Shown: positions 33,014-42,407, counted from the stretch's first letter. The stretch is 64,000 nucleotides of DNA from Mesorhizobium sp. B2-4-3 (GCF_006442815.1 NZ_VFVL01000023.1:1-64000), one strand, 5' to 3'. Numbers and translations: made by a program. The notes: generated from the letters alone by a model not told the origin.

Positions 33014-35515
33014 TCACCCCCGCTTCAGCGGCTTCCCCAGCTTGAAGAACTCCTTCCACGGATCGGCCTTCTTCAGCTGTGCCAGCGTCGTCTCATCGCC
33101 AAGCGGGAAAGCGTTCGGCGCCAAGCCCTTCTCGATCTCGGGCCAGGTCGCCGGCATCGACACGGTCGCGCCCTTCTTGGCGCGCGAGGAATAGGGCGCG
33201 ACCGTGGTCGAGCCCCTGCCGTTGCGCAGATAGTCGACGAAGATCTTGCCGGTGCGCGCCTTCTTCGACAGCGTCGCCGTATAGCGGTCGGGCGCGGCCT
33301 GCTCGAGCGCGCGGGCGAAGTCATGGGCAAAGTCCTTGACCTCGTCCCAGTCGGCCGACGGCTTCAGCGGCACTAGCACGTGATAGCCCTTGCCGCCTGA
33401 GGTCTTGACCAGGTTCGGCAGCGACAGCTCGTCGAGCTGCTTGTGGATGTCGAGCGCCGCCTCGCGCACGCGGCTGACATCGACGCCTTCGTCCGGATCG
33501 AGGTCGAAGATGATCTGGTCCGGCTTTTCCAGCTGATCGATCGTCGAGCCCCAGATATGGACCTCGACCACGCCATACTGGACAAGCGCGGCCAGCCCAT
33601 CGAAATCCTTGATGAACAGGATTTCCTCGCCGTCGGTCGGATCCTTCATCCTGGCGATCTTGTCGCTCATGCCGGGCGAGGCGTGTTTCTGGAAGAAGCG
33701 CTGGCCGTGGATGCCGTCCGGCGCGCGCACGAGGCTCAGCGGCCGGTTGACGACGAATTCTGCCATGCGCGGCCAGACCAGCGCGTAGTGATCGAGCAGG
33801 TCCTGCTTGGAGACCTTTTCGTCGGGCCATAGCAGCTTGTCGGGATGCGAGAGCTTTATCGAGGTCTTCGCCGTTCCGGCCGGGGGCTTCGGCGCCGTCT
33901 TTGCGTTCGGTTTTGCTTCGCTTTCGGCCTTGGCCTTCTTCGGCTGTTCCTGCACGACTTCCTCCGCCGGCTTGTCCTCGCGCAACCCCTGGAACGAGGC
34001 GTGGCGGATTATACGGTCGGAAGTCCAGCTGCGGAACTCCACTTCGCCGACAAGTTCCGGTTTGACGAAGGTGAGGCCCTTGCCCTTGGGCACGGCGCCC
34101 GAGAACGGTGAGTCCTTCGCCTTGAGGCCGTCGAGCTTCGTCTTCAAATCGGTCATCACCTTGCCGGAAAAGCCGGTGCCGACACGGCCGGCATAGTGCA
34201 GCTTGCCGCCTTCGTTGAACCCGACCAGCAGCGAGCGCAGGCCGCGCCCGGTCTTGTCCGAAGGCAGATAGCCGCCGATGACGAATTCCTGCCTGAGCGT
34301 GCATTTCGACTTGATCCAGGAGAGCCCGCGCCCGCTGCGGTAGGGCGCGTCTGCGCGTTTCGACACCACGCCTTCCAGGCCCATGCGGCAGACATGCTGC
34401 AGCATGACCTTGCCCGGCTCGTGGAAATGGTCGCTGAAGCGCAGCCCCGAATGGTCGGGCTCCTCGCCGAGCAGCTCGGCCAGCGCCTGCTTGCGTTCGA
34501 CCAAGGGTTCGCGGCGCAGATCCTTGCCGTCGAGCCGCAGCAGGTCGAAGACATAGTAGACGAAGCGGTCGGCGCGTCGGGCCGACAGATCCGCCTGCAG
34601 CAAGGGGAAGGACGACACGCCGCTGTCGGCCAAGACCACGATCTCGCCGTCGATGATGGCGTCGCGGCATTTCAGCCTGGCAAGCGCGGCGGTGACAGGA
34701 CCATCGAATTTGTCCGTCCAGTCGAGACCGGCGCGGGTGAGCAGCTTCACATCGCTGCCGGCGATCTGCGCCTGCATGCGGTAGCCGTCGAATTTCACTT
34801 CGTGCAGCCAATCCTCGCCGGCGGGCGCATCCTTCTCCAGCGTCGCCAGCTGCGGCTCGATGAATTCGAGACGCTTGCCATGTCCGGCCTTGGCGGCAGC
34901 CGGCCTGTTGGATTGCCAGACTTTCGGCTTCTCGCCCCTGGCGGCCTTGCCTTCGCCCACCTCCTCGATGGTCAGGCCCGACTTCACCGATTTCGGTTCC
35001 TCCTCGAGAACATCCTCGCCGGGCCGGGCGGCGGCATCGTCGGATTTGATCAGCAGCCAATTGTCGCGCTTCTCGCCCGGGCGGGGCCTCAGCCTGACCA
35101 GATGCCAGCGGCCATTGAGCTTGTGGCCCTCGAGCTCGAAGTCGATATGGCCCTTCTTCATGCCCTTGGCCGGATCGCCATCCGGCATCCACTTGCCTTC
35201 GTCCCAGACGATGACCGAGCCGCCGCCATATTGGCCCTTCGGAATGGTGCCTTCGAAGGAGGCGTAGTCGATCGGGTGATCCTCGACATGCACGGCCAGC
35301 CGCTTCTCATGCGGATCGAGGCTCGGGCCGCGCGTCACCGCCCAACTCCACAGCACGCCGTCATGCTCCAGACGGAAATCATAGTGGAGCCGCGTCGCGG
35401 CATGCTTCTGGACGACGAAGATGCCGCCGCCTTGCTTTTGCCTGCCGACCTTGCCGGCCGGCTCGGCGGTCTTCTTGAAGTCGCGCTTGGCGTGATATTG
35501 CTCGAGGCCGGCCAT
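33014..35515 (-). CDS. ligD: ATP-dependent DNA ligase LigD
   Basis: 833 residues with three domains in the order phosphoesterase-ligase-polymerase, as in Pseudomonas. Residues 1-160 are the 3'-phosphoesterase (QKHAATRLHYDFRLEHDGVLWSWAV, PKGQYGGGSVIVWDEG). Residues 215-520 are the ligase, with the adenylated Lys in EVKFDGYRMQAQI and DGEIVVL. Residues 555-833 are the primase-polymerase (LSHPDKLLWPDE, FDLDPDEGVD, SGGKGYHVLVPL). Repairs double-strand breaks together with Ku. It lies 12 bp after ku in one operon, under an EcfG-type promoter. Confidence 0.96.
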   Translation of the reverse strand: MAGLEQYHAKRDFKKTAEPAGKVGRQKQGGGIFVVQKHAATRLHYDFRLEHDGVLWSWAVTRGPSLDPHEKRLAVHVEDHPIDYASFEGTIPKGQYGGGSVIVWDEGKWMPDGDPAKGMKKGHIDFELEGHKLNGRWHLVRLRPRPGEKRDNWLLIKSDDAAARPGEDVLEEEPKSVKSGLTIEEVGEGKAARGEKPKVWQSNRPAAAKAGHGKRLEFIEPQLATLEKDAPAGEDWLHEVKFDGYRMQAQIAGSDVKLLTRAGLDWTDKFDGPVTAALARLKCRDAIIDGEIVVLADSGVSSFPLLQADLSARRADRFVYYVFDLLRLDGKDLRREPLVERKQALAELLGEEPDHSGLRFSDHFHEPGKVMLQHVCRMGLEGVVSKRADAPYRSGRGLSWIKSKCTLRQEFVIGGYLPSDKTGRGLRSLLVGFNEGGKLHYAGRVGTGFSGKVMTDLKTKLDGLKAKDSPFSGAVPKGKGLTFVKPELVGEVEFRSWTSDRIIRHASFQGLREDKPAEEVVQEQPKKAKAESEAKPNAKTAPKPPAGTAKTSIKLSHPDKLLWPDEKVSKQDLLDHYALVWPRMAEFVVNRPLSLVRAPDGIHGQRFFQKHASPGMSDKIARMKDPTDGEEILFIKDFDGLAALVQYGVVEVHIWGSTIDQLEKPDQIIFDLDPDEGVDVSRVREAALDIHKQLDELSLPNLVKTSGGKGYHVLVPLKPSADWDEVKDFAHDFARALEQAAPDRYTATLSKKARTGKIFVDYLRNGRGSTTVAPYSSRAKKGATVSMPATWPEIEKGLAPNAFPLGDETTLAQLKKADPWKEFFKLGKPLKRG

Positions 35516-35527
35516 GCCGCCATTCTC

Positions 35528-36391
35528 CTATGCGGATTTGCGTTTTGGCGCGGACGCTTTGGCTTTCGGCCGCCGCGCCGAAGGCTTTGAAGACTTGCCC
35601 GCTTTGCCGCGGCCTTCCGCATTGAGGCTCTTCTTCAGCGCATCGAACAGGTTGACCACATTGGACGGCTTGGGCGGCGCCTTGGCCTTGGGCGCCTTCT
35701 TGCCCGCCTTCTTGGCGCGGATCAGCTCAAGCAGCGCGTCCTCGTAGCGGTCGTCGAATTTCGAGGGGTCGAACTTCGTCTTCTTGCCGTCGATGATGTG
35801 CTGGGCGAGGTCGATCATGTCCTTGTCGGTCTTGGCCGCCGCGATGTCCTCGAACACCGTCGCCGGTCGGCGCACGGTGTCGTCATAGCGCAACGTGGTC
35901 AGCACCATGCCCTTGCCGAGCGGCTCGATCACCACCGGGCGTTCGCGCTGATAAAGCACGATGCGCGCGAGGCCGGCCATCTTCCTGGCCGCCATGGCGT
36001 CGCGTATGACGGCGAAGGCCTCCTCCGAGACCTTGTCGGCCGGCGAGACATAATAGGGCGTGTCGAGGTAGATCTGCTCGATCGAGGATTTCTCGACGAA
36101 GCCGTCGAGGCTCATCGTGTGCGAGGATTCGATCTGCACCGCCTCGATCTCGTCCTCCTCGATATGGACGAAATCGCCATCGCTCACCTCATAGCCCTTG
36201 ATCTCGTCGCCCTCTTCGAGCGGCTTGCCGGTCCCGGCGTCGACATAGATGCGTTTGACGGTGTTGCCGGTCTTGCGGTTGAGGATACGGAACGAGACTT
36301 TCTCGGCATGGGTCACGACGTTGGTGAGCTCGATGGCGCAGGTGACCAGCGACAGTTTGAGATAGCCCTTCCAGGCCGGACGTGGTGCCAT
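35528..36391 (-). CDS. ku: Non-homologous end-joining protein Ku
   Basis: 287 residues. The bacterial Ku core runs from MAPRPAWKGYLKLSLVTCAIELTNV to FDPSKFDDRYEDALLELIRAKKAGKK, with VEKSSIEQIYLDTPYYVSP, ARKMAGLARIVLYQRERPVVIEPLGKGMVLTTLRY in the ring domain. The C-terminal tail is basic (KSSKPSARRPKAKASAPKRK) and probably binds DNA or LigD. It binds DNA ends as a homodimer and recruits LigD. First gene of the ku-ligD operon. Confidence 0.95.
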   Translation of the reverse strand: MAPRPAWKGYLKLSLVTCAIELTNVVTHAEKVSFRILNRKTGNTVKRIYVDAGTGKPLEEGDEIKGYEVSDGDFVHIEEDEIEAVQIESSHTMSLDGFVEKSSIEQIYLDTPYYVSPADKVSEEAFAVIRDAMAARKMAGLARIVLYQRERPVVIEPLGKGMVLTTLRYDDTVRRPATVFEDIAAAKTDKDMIDLAQHIIDGKKTKFDPSKFDDRYEDALLELIRAKKAGKKAPKAKAPPKPSNVVNLFDALKKSLNAEGRGKAGKSSKPSARRPKAKASAPKRKSA

Positions 36392-36423
36392 TGCGAACTC
36401 CTGCGCGATGCGGTTTCAATCGC

Positions 36424-36449
36424 AACGGACAGGGGTTCGCTTGGGTTCC
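36424..36449 (-). promoter_or_regulatory. EcfG-type promoter of ku-ligD
   Basis: On the minus strand GGAAC, 17 bases, CGTT: exactly the general-stress EcfG consensus (GGAAC-N16/17-CGTT). It is 33 bp before the ku start codon, so leader length fits. Confidence 0.7.
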
Positions 36450-36472
36450 GGGAGGGCTGGCCACGCAGCCTG

Positions 36473-36979
36473 CTATTCGGCGGCCAGCATGTTGACCTTG
36501 CTTTCCGCGATCTCGGTGAGCTTGCGGTCCGTCGCCTCTTCTTCCTTGAGGTTCTTGGCCAGCACGTTGGCGCAGTCGCTGCGGCCGAGCTGCCTGGCCC
36601 AGGCGATCAGCGTGCCATAGCGCGTTATCTCATAATGCTCGACGGCCTGGGCGGAAGCGATCAGCGCGGCGTCCAGAACCTCCTTGTCGTCGACATCGCC
36701 GCTGACTTCGTCGGCCTCCGCAAGGATGCCGTCGATGGCCGGGCAGTTGACGGTCTTGGCCTTGACGCCGTGCAGCTCGAACACCTGCTCGACCCGCTCG
36801 ATGTGGCCCTTGGTTTGCGCGAGATGCTTCTCGAAGCCGGCCTTCAATTGCGGATCGGTCGCCTTGTCGATCATCTTCGGCAGCGATTTCTCGATCTGCT
36901 TCTCCGCATAATAGATGTCGCGCAGCGTGTGGATGAAGAGGTCGTCCAGCGTCTTGATGTCTTTCGAAAAGAAGCCCAT
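36473..36979 (-). CDS. YciF/YciE-like ferritin-fold protein (DUF892)
   Basis: 168 residues from the ATG at 36979; upstream extensions are in a non-coding leader. DUF892 signature: FFSKDIKTLDDLFIHTLRDIYYAEKQIEKSLPKM, with the di-iron helix motifs EKHLAQTKGHIERVEQVFELH and QAVEHYEITRYGTLIAWARQLG. Four-helix bundle related to ferritins; linked to stress in several bacteria. An EcfG promoter about 90 bp upstream supports stress induction. It lies immediately upstream of ku but has its own promoter. Confidence 0.92.
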   Translation of the reverse strand: MGFFSKDIKTLDDLFIHTLRDIYYAEKQIEKSLPKMIDKATDPQLKAGFEKHLAQTKGHIERVEQVFELHGVKAKTVNCPAIDGILAEADEVSGDVDDKEVLDAALIASAQAVEHYEITRYGTLIAWARQLGRSDCANVLAKNLKEEEATDRKLTEIAESKVNMLAAE

Positions 36980-37070
36980 GGCGGTTGCCTTTCCATGTTT
37001 CGCATTGTCGGGAAGTTGCGCGGCGGGACAGCCGCCAACACGGCCGGGCTCGCCCCGGCCTTGCGGGGTC

Positions 37071-37095
37071 AACGTTGTCTTCCGTGACAGGTTCC
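37071..37095 (-). promoter_or_regulatory. EcfG-type promoter of the DUF892 gene
   Basis: On the minus strand GGAAC (37091-37095), 16 bases, CGTT (37071-37074). Matches GGAAC-N16-CGTT and lies about 90 bp before the start codon. The rest of the 36980-37377 gap shows no gene. Confidence 0.7.
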
Positions 37096-37377
37096 TGCCC
37101 GCCCAGGCGCGCGAAAGGAAATTCCTTGTCGCTGGCCGAACGTGAAACAGATGCGCGCGCAAGCGACATCGGAACGAAACATATGTGATGCAAAAGTCAC
37201 ACGGAGCGGAATCGCGACAAAAGGCGCCGAAAGACCCCGAATCAGCCGCAATCCCGCCACGAAGCAACGTGTTTCGGACCAGAAATTAACATCACGTTCA
37301 CCGACTATTCACGCCTCGACGCTATGCTCTCGAACAATTCGGACAGACATCCGAAAGCGGGACAGGGACCAGGTAAA

Positions 37378-37524
37378 ATGAACTTCTGGAATCACATCGC
37401 CGGCTACGCCGCCGCCATTCGCGAATTCGTCGCGCCGACCTATCGGCCGGAGCGCTACTACATGCGCGGTCCGGGCCCGGCCTGCGCGCGTCGCGGCAAC
37501 TCGCTGGGCGTCGGCGCGAACTGA
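37378..37524 (+). CDS. Possible 48-residue small protein
   Basis: ATG at 37378 with AGGGACCAGG upstream, encoding an N-terminal hydrophobic-aromatic segment (FWNHIAGYAAAIREFVAPTY) and a Gly/Arg-rich tail. Could be a short membrane-associated peptide or chance; no family recognised. Confidence 0.35.
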   Translation: MNFWNHIAGYAAAIREFVAPTYRPERYYMRGPGPACARRGNSLGVGAN

Positions 37525-37703
37525 TCATGATCCGCGAACGAGCCCACCATGGCCGCATCTGCCGGCCGGCCGCCGACCAGCGCGCCACCACCTATCGCGG
37601 CGAACGCCTTGCGCTCGCCGCCACATGGCGTGCGACAACGCCGCGACTTTGACGCCGCCGCCGGCTGGCTTAGTGTCTGAAGGCACAAGCAGCCGGGGCC
37701 GCC

Positions 37704-38150
37704 ATGACCGACCTGCCCGAACGTCCCACCTTGCCGCGCCAGGCCTATGACGCCAGCCAGCCGCTGATCGTCTTCGACGGCGTCTGCGTGTTCTGCTCGG
37801 GCTTCGTCCGGCTCATCCTCAAGCTCGACCGGAAAAAACGCTTCCGCTTCGCCACGGCGCAATCGCCACTCGGCGAGGCGCTGTTTCGTGAGCACGGCCT
37901 GCCGACCGACGATTACGACAGCAACCTCGCCATCATCGACGGCGCGGCCTTCACGAAGCTCGACAGCTTCGTCGCCGTCATGGCCGCGCTCGGCTGGCCA
38001 TGGCGCGCCGCGAAGGCGCTGCTCATCCTGCCGCGGCCGCTGCGCGACTGGCTCTACGACCGCGTCGCCAAGAACCGCTACGCGCTGTTCGGCCGGAAGG
38101 ACAGTTGCGACATTCCTTCGGCCGAGTTGCGGGAGCGGTTGATCGGCTAG
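37704..38150 (+). CDS. DCC family thiol-disulfide oxidoreductase-like
   Basis: 148 residues. The DCC signature is LIVFDGVCVFCSGFVRLILKLDR, with the CxxC at residues 31-34, plus FRFATAQSPLGEALF and the C-terminal YDRVAKNRYALFGRKDSC. Thioredoxin-like fold; physiological partner unknown. Followed by a family E repeat. Confidence 0.9.
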   Translation: MTDLPERPTLPRQAYDASQPLIVFDGVCVFCSGFVRLILKLDRKKRFRFATAQSPLGEALFREHGLPTDDYDSNLAIIDGAAFTKLDSFVAVMAALGWPWRAAKALLILPRPLRDWLYDRVAKNRYALFGRKDSCDIPSAELRERLIG

Positions 38151-38151
38151 A

Positions 38152-38246
38152 GCAATTCCAGGAAAAGTGTGAGCGGTTTTCCGTCCGGAATTGCGTAAAA
38201 ACAAAGAGATAGGGCGTTTCACCGTTTCCGTGAAACGCCCTGTCGG
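38152..38246. repeat. Family E intergenic repeat
   Basis: GCAATTCC...GGAATTGC form the outer stem around GAAAAGTGTGAGCGGTTTTC, followed by a GGGCGTTTC ACCGT...GAAACGCCC stem. Copies recur, inverted, at 55216 and 61938. It sits between the DCC stop and the DUF4166 gene. Confidence 0.75.
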
Positions 38247-38269
38247 CAGGATTGGCTTGGGGGCATGGC

Positions 38270-40051
38270 ATGAAGCTTCTCATCGTCGGCGGCTACGGCA
38301 CCTTCGGCGGACGCATTGTCCAATTGCTGGAGAACGAACCGCGCCTCGCGCTCATCGTCGCCGGCCGGTCGCTTGCCAAGGCCGAGGCTTACTGCAAAGA
38401 GCGCGGCACGACCAAGGCCAGGCTCGTGCCGGCGACGTTCGACCGCGACGGCGACCTTGGCGCACAACTCGCCGGCATGTTGCCCGACATCGTCGTCGAC
38501 GCCAGCGGTCCGTTCCAGGCATATGGCGAGGGGCGCTACCGGCTGGTCGAAGCCTGTATCGGTGCGCGCATCCATTATCTCGACCTTGCCGACGGTTCGG
38601 ACTTCGTCGCCGGGGTATCCGCGTTCGATGCGTCAGCCAGGGCGGCCGGCGTCGTCGTGCTGTCCGGCGTGTCGAGCTTTCCGGTGCTGACGGCCGCCGT
38701 GGTGCGGCATCTTTCGGCCGACATGGCGCGCGTCGACACTATACGCGGCGGCATCGCGCCGTCGCCTTTCGCCGGCGTCGGCGAGAACGTCATCCGCGCC
38801 ATCGCGAGCTATGCCGGCCGGCCGGTGCGGCTGCAGCGCGGCGGCAGGCCTGCCGAGGTTTACCCGCTCACCGAGCAGATGCGCTACACGATCGCGCCGC
38901 CCGGGCGCGTGCCGGTGAGGAACACGCTGTTCTCGCTGGTCGACGTGCCGGACCTGCGCGCGCTGCAGGCGCTGTGGCCGGAAGCGAGCACGATCTGGAT
39001 GGGCGCCGGGCCGGTGCCCGAGGTGCTGCACCGCGCGCTGATCGGCCTGGCCTGGCTGGTCCGCGCCGGCCTGGTGCGATCGCTGTCGCCGCTGGCGCCG
39101 CTGATGCACTGGGCGACCAACCGGCTGTCATGGGGCGAGCATCGCGGCGGCATGTTCGTCGAGGTCGACGGCGTGGATACAGAGGGCAGACCAAACAAAC
39201 GATCGTGGCACCTGTTGGCCGAGGGCGATGACGGGCCGCTGATTCCGTCCATGGCGGTCGAGGCGATCGTCCGCAAGGCGCTCGACGGCCGTATGCCCGC
39301 GCCTGGCGCCCGGGCGGCGGTGCGCGACGTCGAGCTCGCGGACTATGAAGCGCTGTTTGCCGGCAAGACGATTTATACCGGCTTCAGAGACGACTCCGGC
39401 AAAGGGAAGGCGCTCTATCCCGATCTGCTCGGCGATGCGTGGAAAAGCCTTCCGACTGAAATCCGCGCCATGCATGACGGAGCGGCGATGGCGGATGGGC
39501 GCGCCAGCGTCGAACGCGGCGGCGGCATTCTTAGCCGGCTTGCCGCTCGCATGGCCGGCTTCCCGCCTGGCGCGGCCGATGTCCCCATCAAGGTGCGTTT
39601 CGCTGCCGACGGGCAAGGCGAAACCTGGACGCGGACTTTCGGAACGCACGGTTTTTCGAGCCGGCAATTTGCCGGACGTGGCCGCTCGGAGCGGCTGCTT
39701 TGCGAGCGCTTCGGCCCCCTCACCTTCGCCATGGCGCTGGTGGCGGGCGAGGACCGCCTGTCGCTCGTGCTGCGGCGCTGGAGCTTTCTCGGCCTGCCAT
39801 TGCCGATGTGGCTTTGCCCGCGCTCGAACGCATATGAAACCGTCGAGGACGGCCGCTTCCGCTTCCATGTCGAGATATCGCACCCGGTCGCCGGGCTGAT
39901 CGTGCGCTACCGTGGCTGGCTCGAGCCGTCGCACGGTTCGAGCACGGTGGGTTCGCCGGCCGTCTCGCCCAGTTCCTGGCAGCCGGCGGCCGTGCACAGC
40001 GTCCAGCCTTCCCTGGTGGCGCCGGACGCCGCGAGCACCAGGCGCGGCTGA
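38270..40051 (+). CDS. Saccharopine dehydrogenase-like plus DUF4166 protein
   Basis: 593 residues from the ATG at 38270. The N-terminal Rossmann domain (residues 1-130, KLLIVGGYGTFGGRIVQLL, GGYGTFG as nucleotide loop) is of the saccharopine dehydrogenase NADP-binding type; the middle region (residues 130-350) continues that fold, and the C-terminal 200 residues (FRDDSGKGKALYPDLLGDAWKSLPTEIRAMHDG) start the DUF4166 domain. Likely an oxidoreductase of unknown substrate. The last 145 bp overlap the convergent DUF1850 gene; the true domain may end at VRYRGWLEP, with the final 30 residues readthrough. Confidence 0.85.
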   Translation: MKLLIVGGYGTFGGRIVQLLENEPRLALIVAGRSLAKAEAYCKERGTTKARLVPATFDRDGDLGAQLAGMLPDIVVDASGPFQAYGEGRYRLVEACIGARIHYLDLADGSDFVAGVSAFDASARAAGVVVLSGVSSFPVLTAAVVRHLSADMARVDTIRGGIAPSPFAGVGENVIRAIASYAGRPVRLQRGGRPAEVYPLTEQMRYTIAPPGRVPVRNTLFSLVDVPDLRALQALWPEASTIWMGAGPVPEVLHRALIGLAWLVRAGLVRSLSPLAPLMHWATNRLSWGEHRGGMFVEVDGVDTEGRPNKRSWHLLAEGDDGPLIPSMAVEAIVRKALDGRMPAPGARAAVRDVELADYEALFAGKTIYTGFRDDSGKGKALYPDLLGDAWKSLPTEIRAMHDGAAMADGRASVERGGGILSRLAARMAGFPPGAADVPIKVRFAADGQGETWTRTFGTHGFSSRQFAGRGRSERLLCERFGPLTFAMALVAGEDRLSLVLRRWSFLGLPLPMWLCPRSNAYETVEDGRFRFHVEISHPVAGLIVRYRGWLEPSHGSSTVGSPAVSPSSWQPAAVHSVQPSLVAPDAASTRRG

Positions 40052-40284
40052 GGTCCGATCCGTGGCGCATAGACCCACCAGCCGCTCCGCAGCACCGAGC
40101 CCTCCGGCGGCTCCATGCCGGCGCCGGAGCCCTTGACCCGCGCCTCAACGACCCGCAGCCCGGCGGGCGTCACCGTCCAATTCTCCTGCCAGCGCGTCCG
40201 TTCCACCGAATGCGTCCAGGACAGCGTGAAGGCGGCGACGGCGAGCGTCACCGTCTTGCCAGCGGCGAGGACGCACAGGCTCAT
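39907..40284 (-). CDS. DUF1850 protein of the TAXI-TRAP module
   Basis: 125 residues starting at the ATG at 40284, which overlaps the permease stop by 4 bp. DUF1850 landmarks are FTLSWTHSVERTRWQENWTV, VKGSGAGMEPPEG and the closing WTLCTAAGCQEL. A signal-like hydrophobic N-terminus (LCVLAAGKTVTLAVAAF) implies export. DUF1850 is a regular companion of fused TRAP permeases; role unknown. Its 3' end overlaps the convergent DUF4166 gene by 145 bp. Confidence 0.85.
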   Translation of the reverse strand: MSLCVLAAGKTVTLAVAAFTLSWTHSVERTRWQENWTVTPAGLRVVEARVKGSGAGMEPPEGSVLRSGWWVYAPRIGPQPRLVLAASGATREGWTLCTAAGCQELGETAGEPTVLEPCDGSSQPR

Positions 40285-42407
40285 GCGGTGCCGGCCGTGG
40301 ACAGCCGGCGGGCGCGCCAGCAGTGCCAGCCGATCCAGGCCAGCGCCAGCACCCAGCCGGCCTCGTCGGTGAACGGCAATGCGGCCACCAGGAGCAGGCC
40401 GGCGCAGAACGCGACGAGACGCTCCCACCAAGCCATGCGGCGGGCGAGGAAGCCGACGGCGGCGGCGCCCCAGAGCACGATGCCCATGCAGGCCTTGACG
40501 ACGATGTAGGCGACCTCGACGGGATAGCCGAACGAAGCCGCGATCGGGCCCGCGTCCTGCAGCATCAGCGCCGGCGTGTAGACGGCCATGAACGGCACGA
40601 CGAAGCCGGCGATGGCGAGCTTGGTCGCCTGGATGCCGATCTTGAGGCCGCTTTCCTTCGCCATGGGTGCGGCGGCAAAGGCGGCGAGCGCCACCGGCGG
40701 AGTGAGATCCGCCATGATGCCGAAATAGAAGACGAACATGTGGCTGACCACCAGCGGCACGCCGAGCGACAGCAGCGCCGGGCCGGCGAGCGAGGAGGTG
40801 ATGATGTAGTTGGGAATGGTCGGAATGCCCATGCCGAGAACCAGGCAAGTGAGCATGGTCAACACCAGCGACAGGAACAGATTGTTCTCGCCGATGGAGA
40901 TGATCCAGCCGATGAAGGTCGAAGCGATGCCGGTGAGCGTCAGCGTGCCGATGACGATGCCGACGATGGCGCAGGCGATGCCGACGGGCAGGGCGTTCTT
41001 CGCTCCTTCGGCAAGCGAGTCGACGCAAATGCGCAGCGTCTCGCGCCCGCCCTTGAAGGCGAAGCAGGCGATGACGAGCGCCGCGATGACGAGGCTCAGC
41101 ACATTGACGCCGAAGCGCATGAACGACGCCGCGGCAAGCCCGAGCGCCAGCCAGAAGACGAAGCGGAAAGCGAGCGGCCCGATCAAGGCTGCCAGCGGCG
41201 TGCCGAGGATGAGCACGATGGTCAGCGCAAGCCCCATCGTGCCGGCGTAGACCGGCGTGTAGCCGGCAAAAAGCAGATAGACCAGCACGGCGAGCGGCAG
41301 CACCAGCGGCCAGTGCTTCCTGACCGCTTCCCACGGATTGGGCAAGTCCGCCTTGGCCATGCCGTGCAGGCCGGCCTTGCCGGCCTCCAGATGCACCTGC
41401 CAGAAGCAGGCGCCGAAATAGAGCAGCGCCGGGATGATCGCCGCCTTGACCACCTCGGCGTAAGGGATGTTCAGCGTCTCGGCCATGATGAAGGCGACGG
41501 CTCCCATCACCGGCGGCATGATCTGGCCGCCCATCGAGGAGGTCGCCTCGACCGCGCCGGCGAAGGCGGAGCGGAAACCGAAGCGCTTCATCAGCGGGAT
41601 GGTGAACTGGCCGCTGGCGACGACATTGGCGACGCCCGAACCGGAGATGGTGCCCATCAGCGCCGAGGACAGCACGCAGACCTGGGCCGGGCCGCCGCGC
41701 CACGAACCGACGAGGCCGAGCGCGAAATCGTTGAATAGGGCGATCATGCCTGCACGTTCGAGGAAGGCGGCAAAGACGACGAAGATGAAGATATAGGCAG
41801 CCGAGACATAGACCGGCGTGCCGTATATGCCTTCGGTGCCATAGGCGAAGGTGTCGATAAGCTGCGCGAAATCATAGCCGCGGTGGATGAAGGGCGGCGG
41901 CAGGTGATTGCCGACGAAGCAGTAGGCGAGAAAGATGAAAGCGATGACCGCCAGCGGCAGCCCCATCAGCCGCCGGGCGGCTTCGAAGACCAGCACCACC
42001 AGCAGCGTGCCGACGATCAGGTCCGGCGTGGTGAGGAAGCCGGAGCGGCGGATGAGGTCGGCATAGAAGACCCAGTTGTAGAGGCCGGTGCCGAAGCCGA
42101 GCAGGCCGAGCACCCAGAAGCCCGCCTTCGCCGCGGCGCTCTTGGCGCGCAGGTTGGCGATGAGGCCGAAACCGAGCAGCAACAGGAAGCCGACATGCAT
42201 GGCCCGCACCACCTGGCTGGGCAGGCTGCCATAGGCGGCGATGTAGATCTGGAAGACGGAAAAGGCGACGGCGATGAGGAAGGCCGCCTTGCCGGCGAGG
42301 CCTTCGCCGAAGCCGGGCGGCAGGCCTTCGACTTGTTCCTCGGCGACGGGGAGGTGGAAAGTGGGCGGGATGCCGTCGCTTGTTGTTGCGGGCTTGGCTT
42401 CGCTCAT
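40281..42407 (-). CDS. Fused TRAP transporter permease (4TM + 12TM)
   Basis: 708 residues from the ATG at 42407; upstream frame is repeat sequence. Residues 1-190 are the small 4-TM subunit (AFLIAVAFSVFQIYIAAYGS, FLLLLGFGLIANL), and residues 190-690 the large subunit with the GXGVANVVASGQFTIPLMKR and VLGMGIPTIPNYIITSSLAGPALL re-entrant loops of the DctM family. This arrangement is the TAXI-associated fused type that imports organic acids such as 2-oxoglutarate; substrate unknown. Operon order: binding protein, permease, DUF1850. Confidence 0.94.
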   Translation of the reverse strand: MSEAKPATTSDGIPPTFHLPVAEEQVEGLPPGFGEGLAGKAAFLIAVAFSVFQIYIAAYGSLPSQVVRAMHVGFLLLLGFGLIANLRAKSAAAKAGFWVLGLLGFGTGLYNWVFYADLIRRSGFLTTPDLIVGTLLVVLVFEAARRLMGLPLAVIAFIFLAYCFVGNHLPPPFIHRGYDFAQLIDTFAYGTEGIYGTPVYVSAAYIFIFVVFAAFLERAGMIALFNDFALGLVGSWRGGPAQVCVLSSALMGTISGSGVANVVASGQFTIPLMKRFGFRSAFAGAVEATSSMGGQIMPPVMGAVAFIMAETLNIPYAEVVKAAIIPALLYFGACFWQVHLEAGKAGLHGMAKADLPNPWEAVRKHWPLVLPLAVLVYLLFAGYTPVYAGTMGLALTIVLILGTPLAALIGPLAFRFVFWLALGLAAASFMRFGVNVLSLVIAALVIACFAFKGGRETLRICVDSLAEGAKNALPVGIACAIVGIVIGTLTLTGIASTFIGWIISIGENNLFLSLVLTMLTCLVLGMGIPTIPNYIITSSLAGPALLSLGVPLVVSHMFVFYFGIMADLTPPVALAAFAAAPMAKESGLKIGIQATKLAIAGFVVPFMAVYTPALMLQDAGPIAASFGYPVEVAYIVVKACMGIVLWGAAAVGFLARRMAWWERLVAFCAGLLLVAALPFTDEAGWVLALAWIGWHCWRARRLSTAGTA

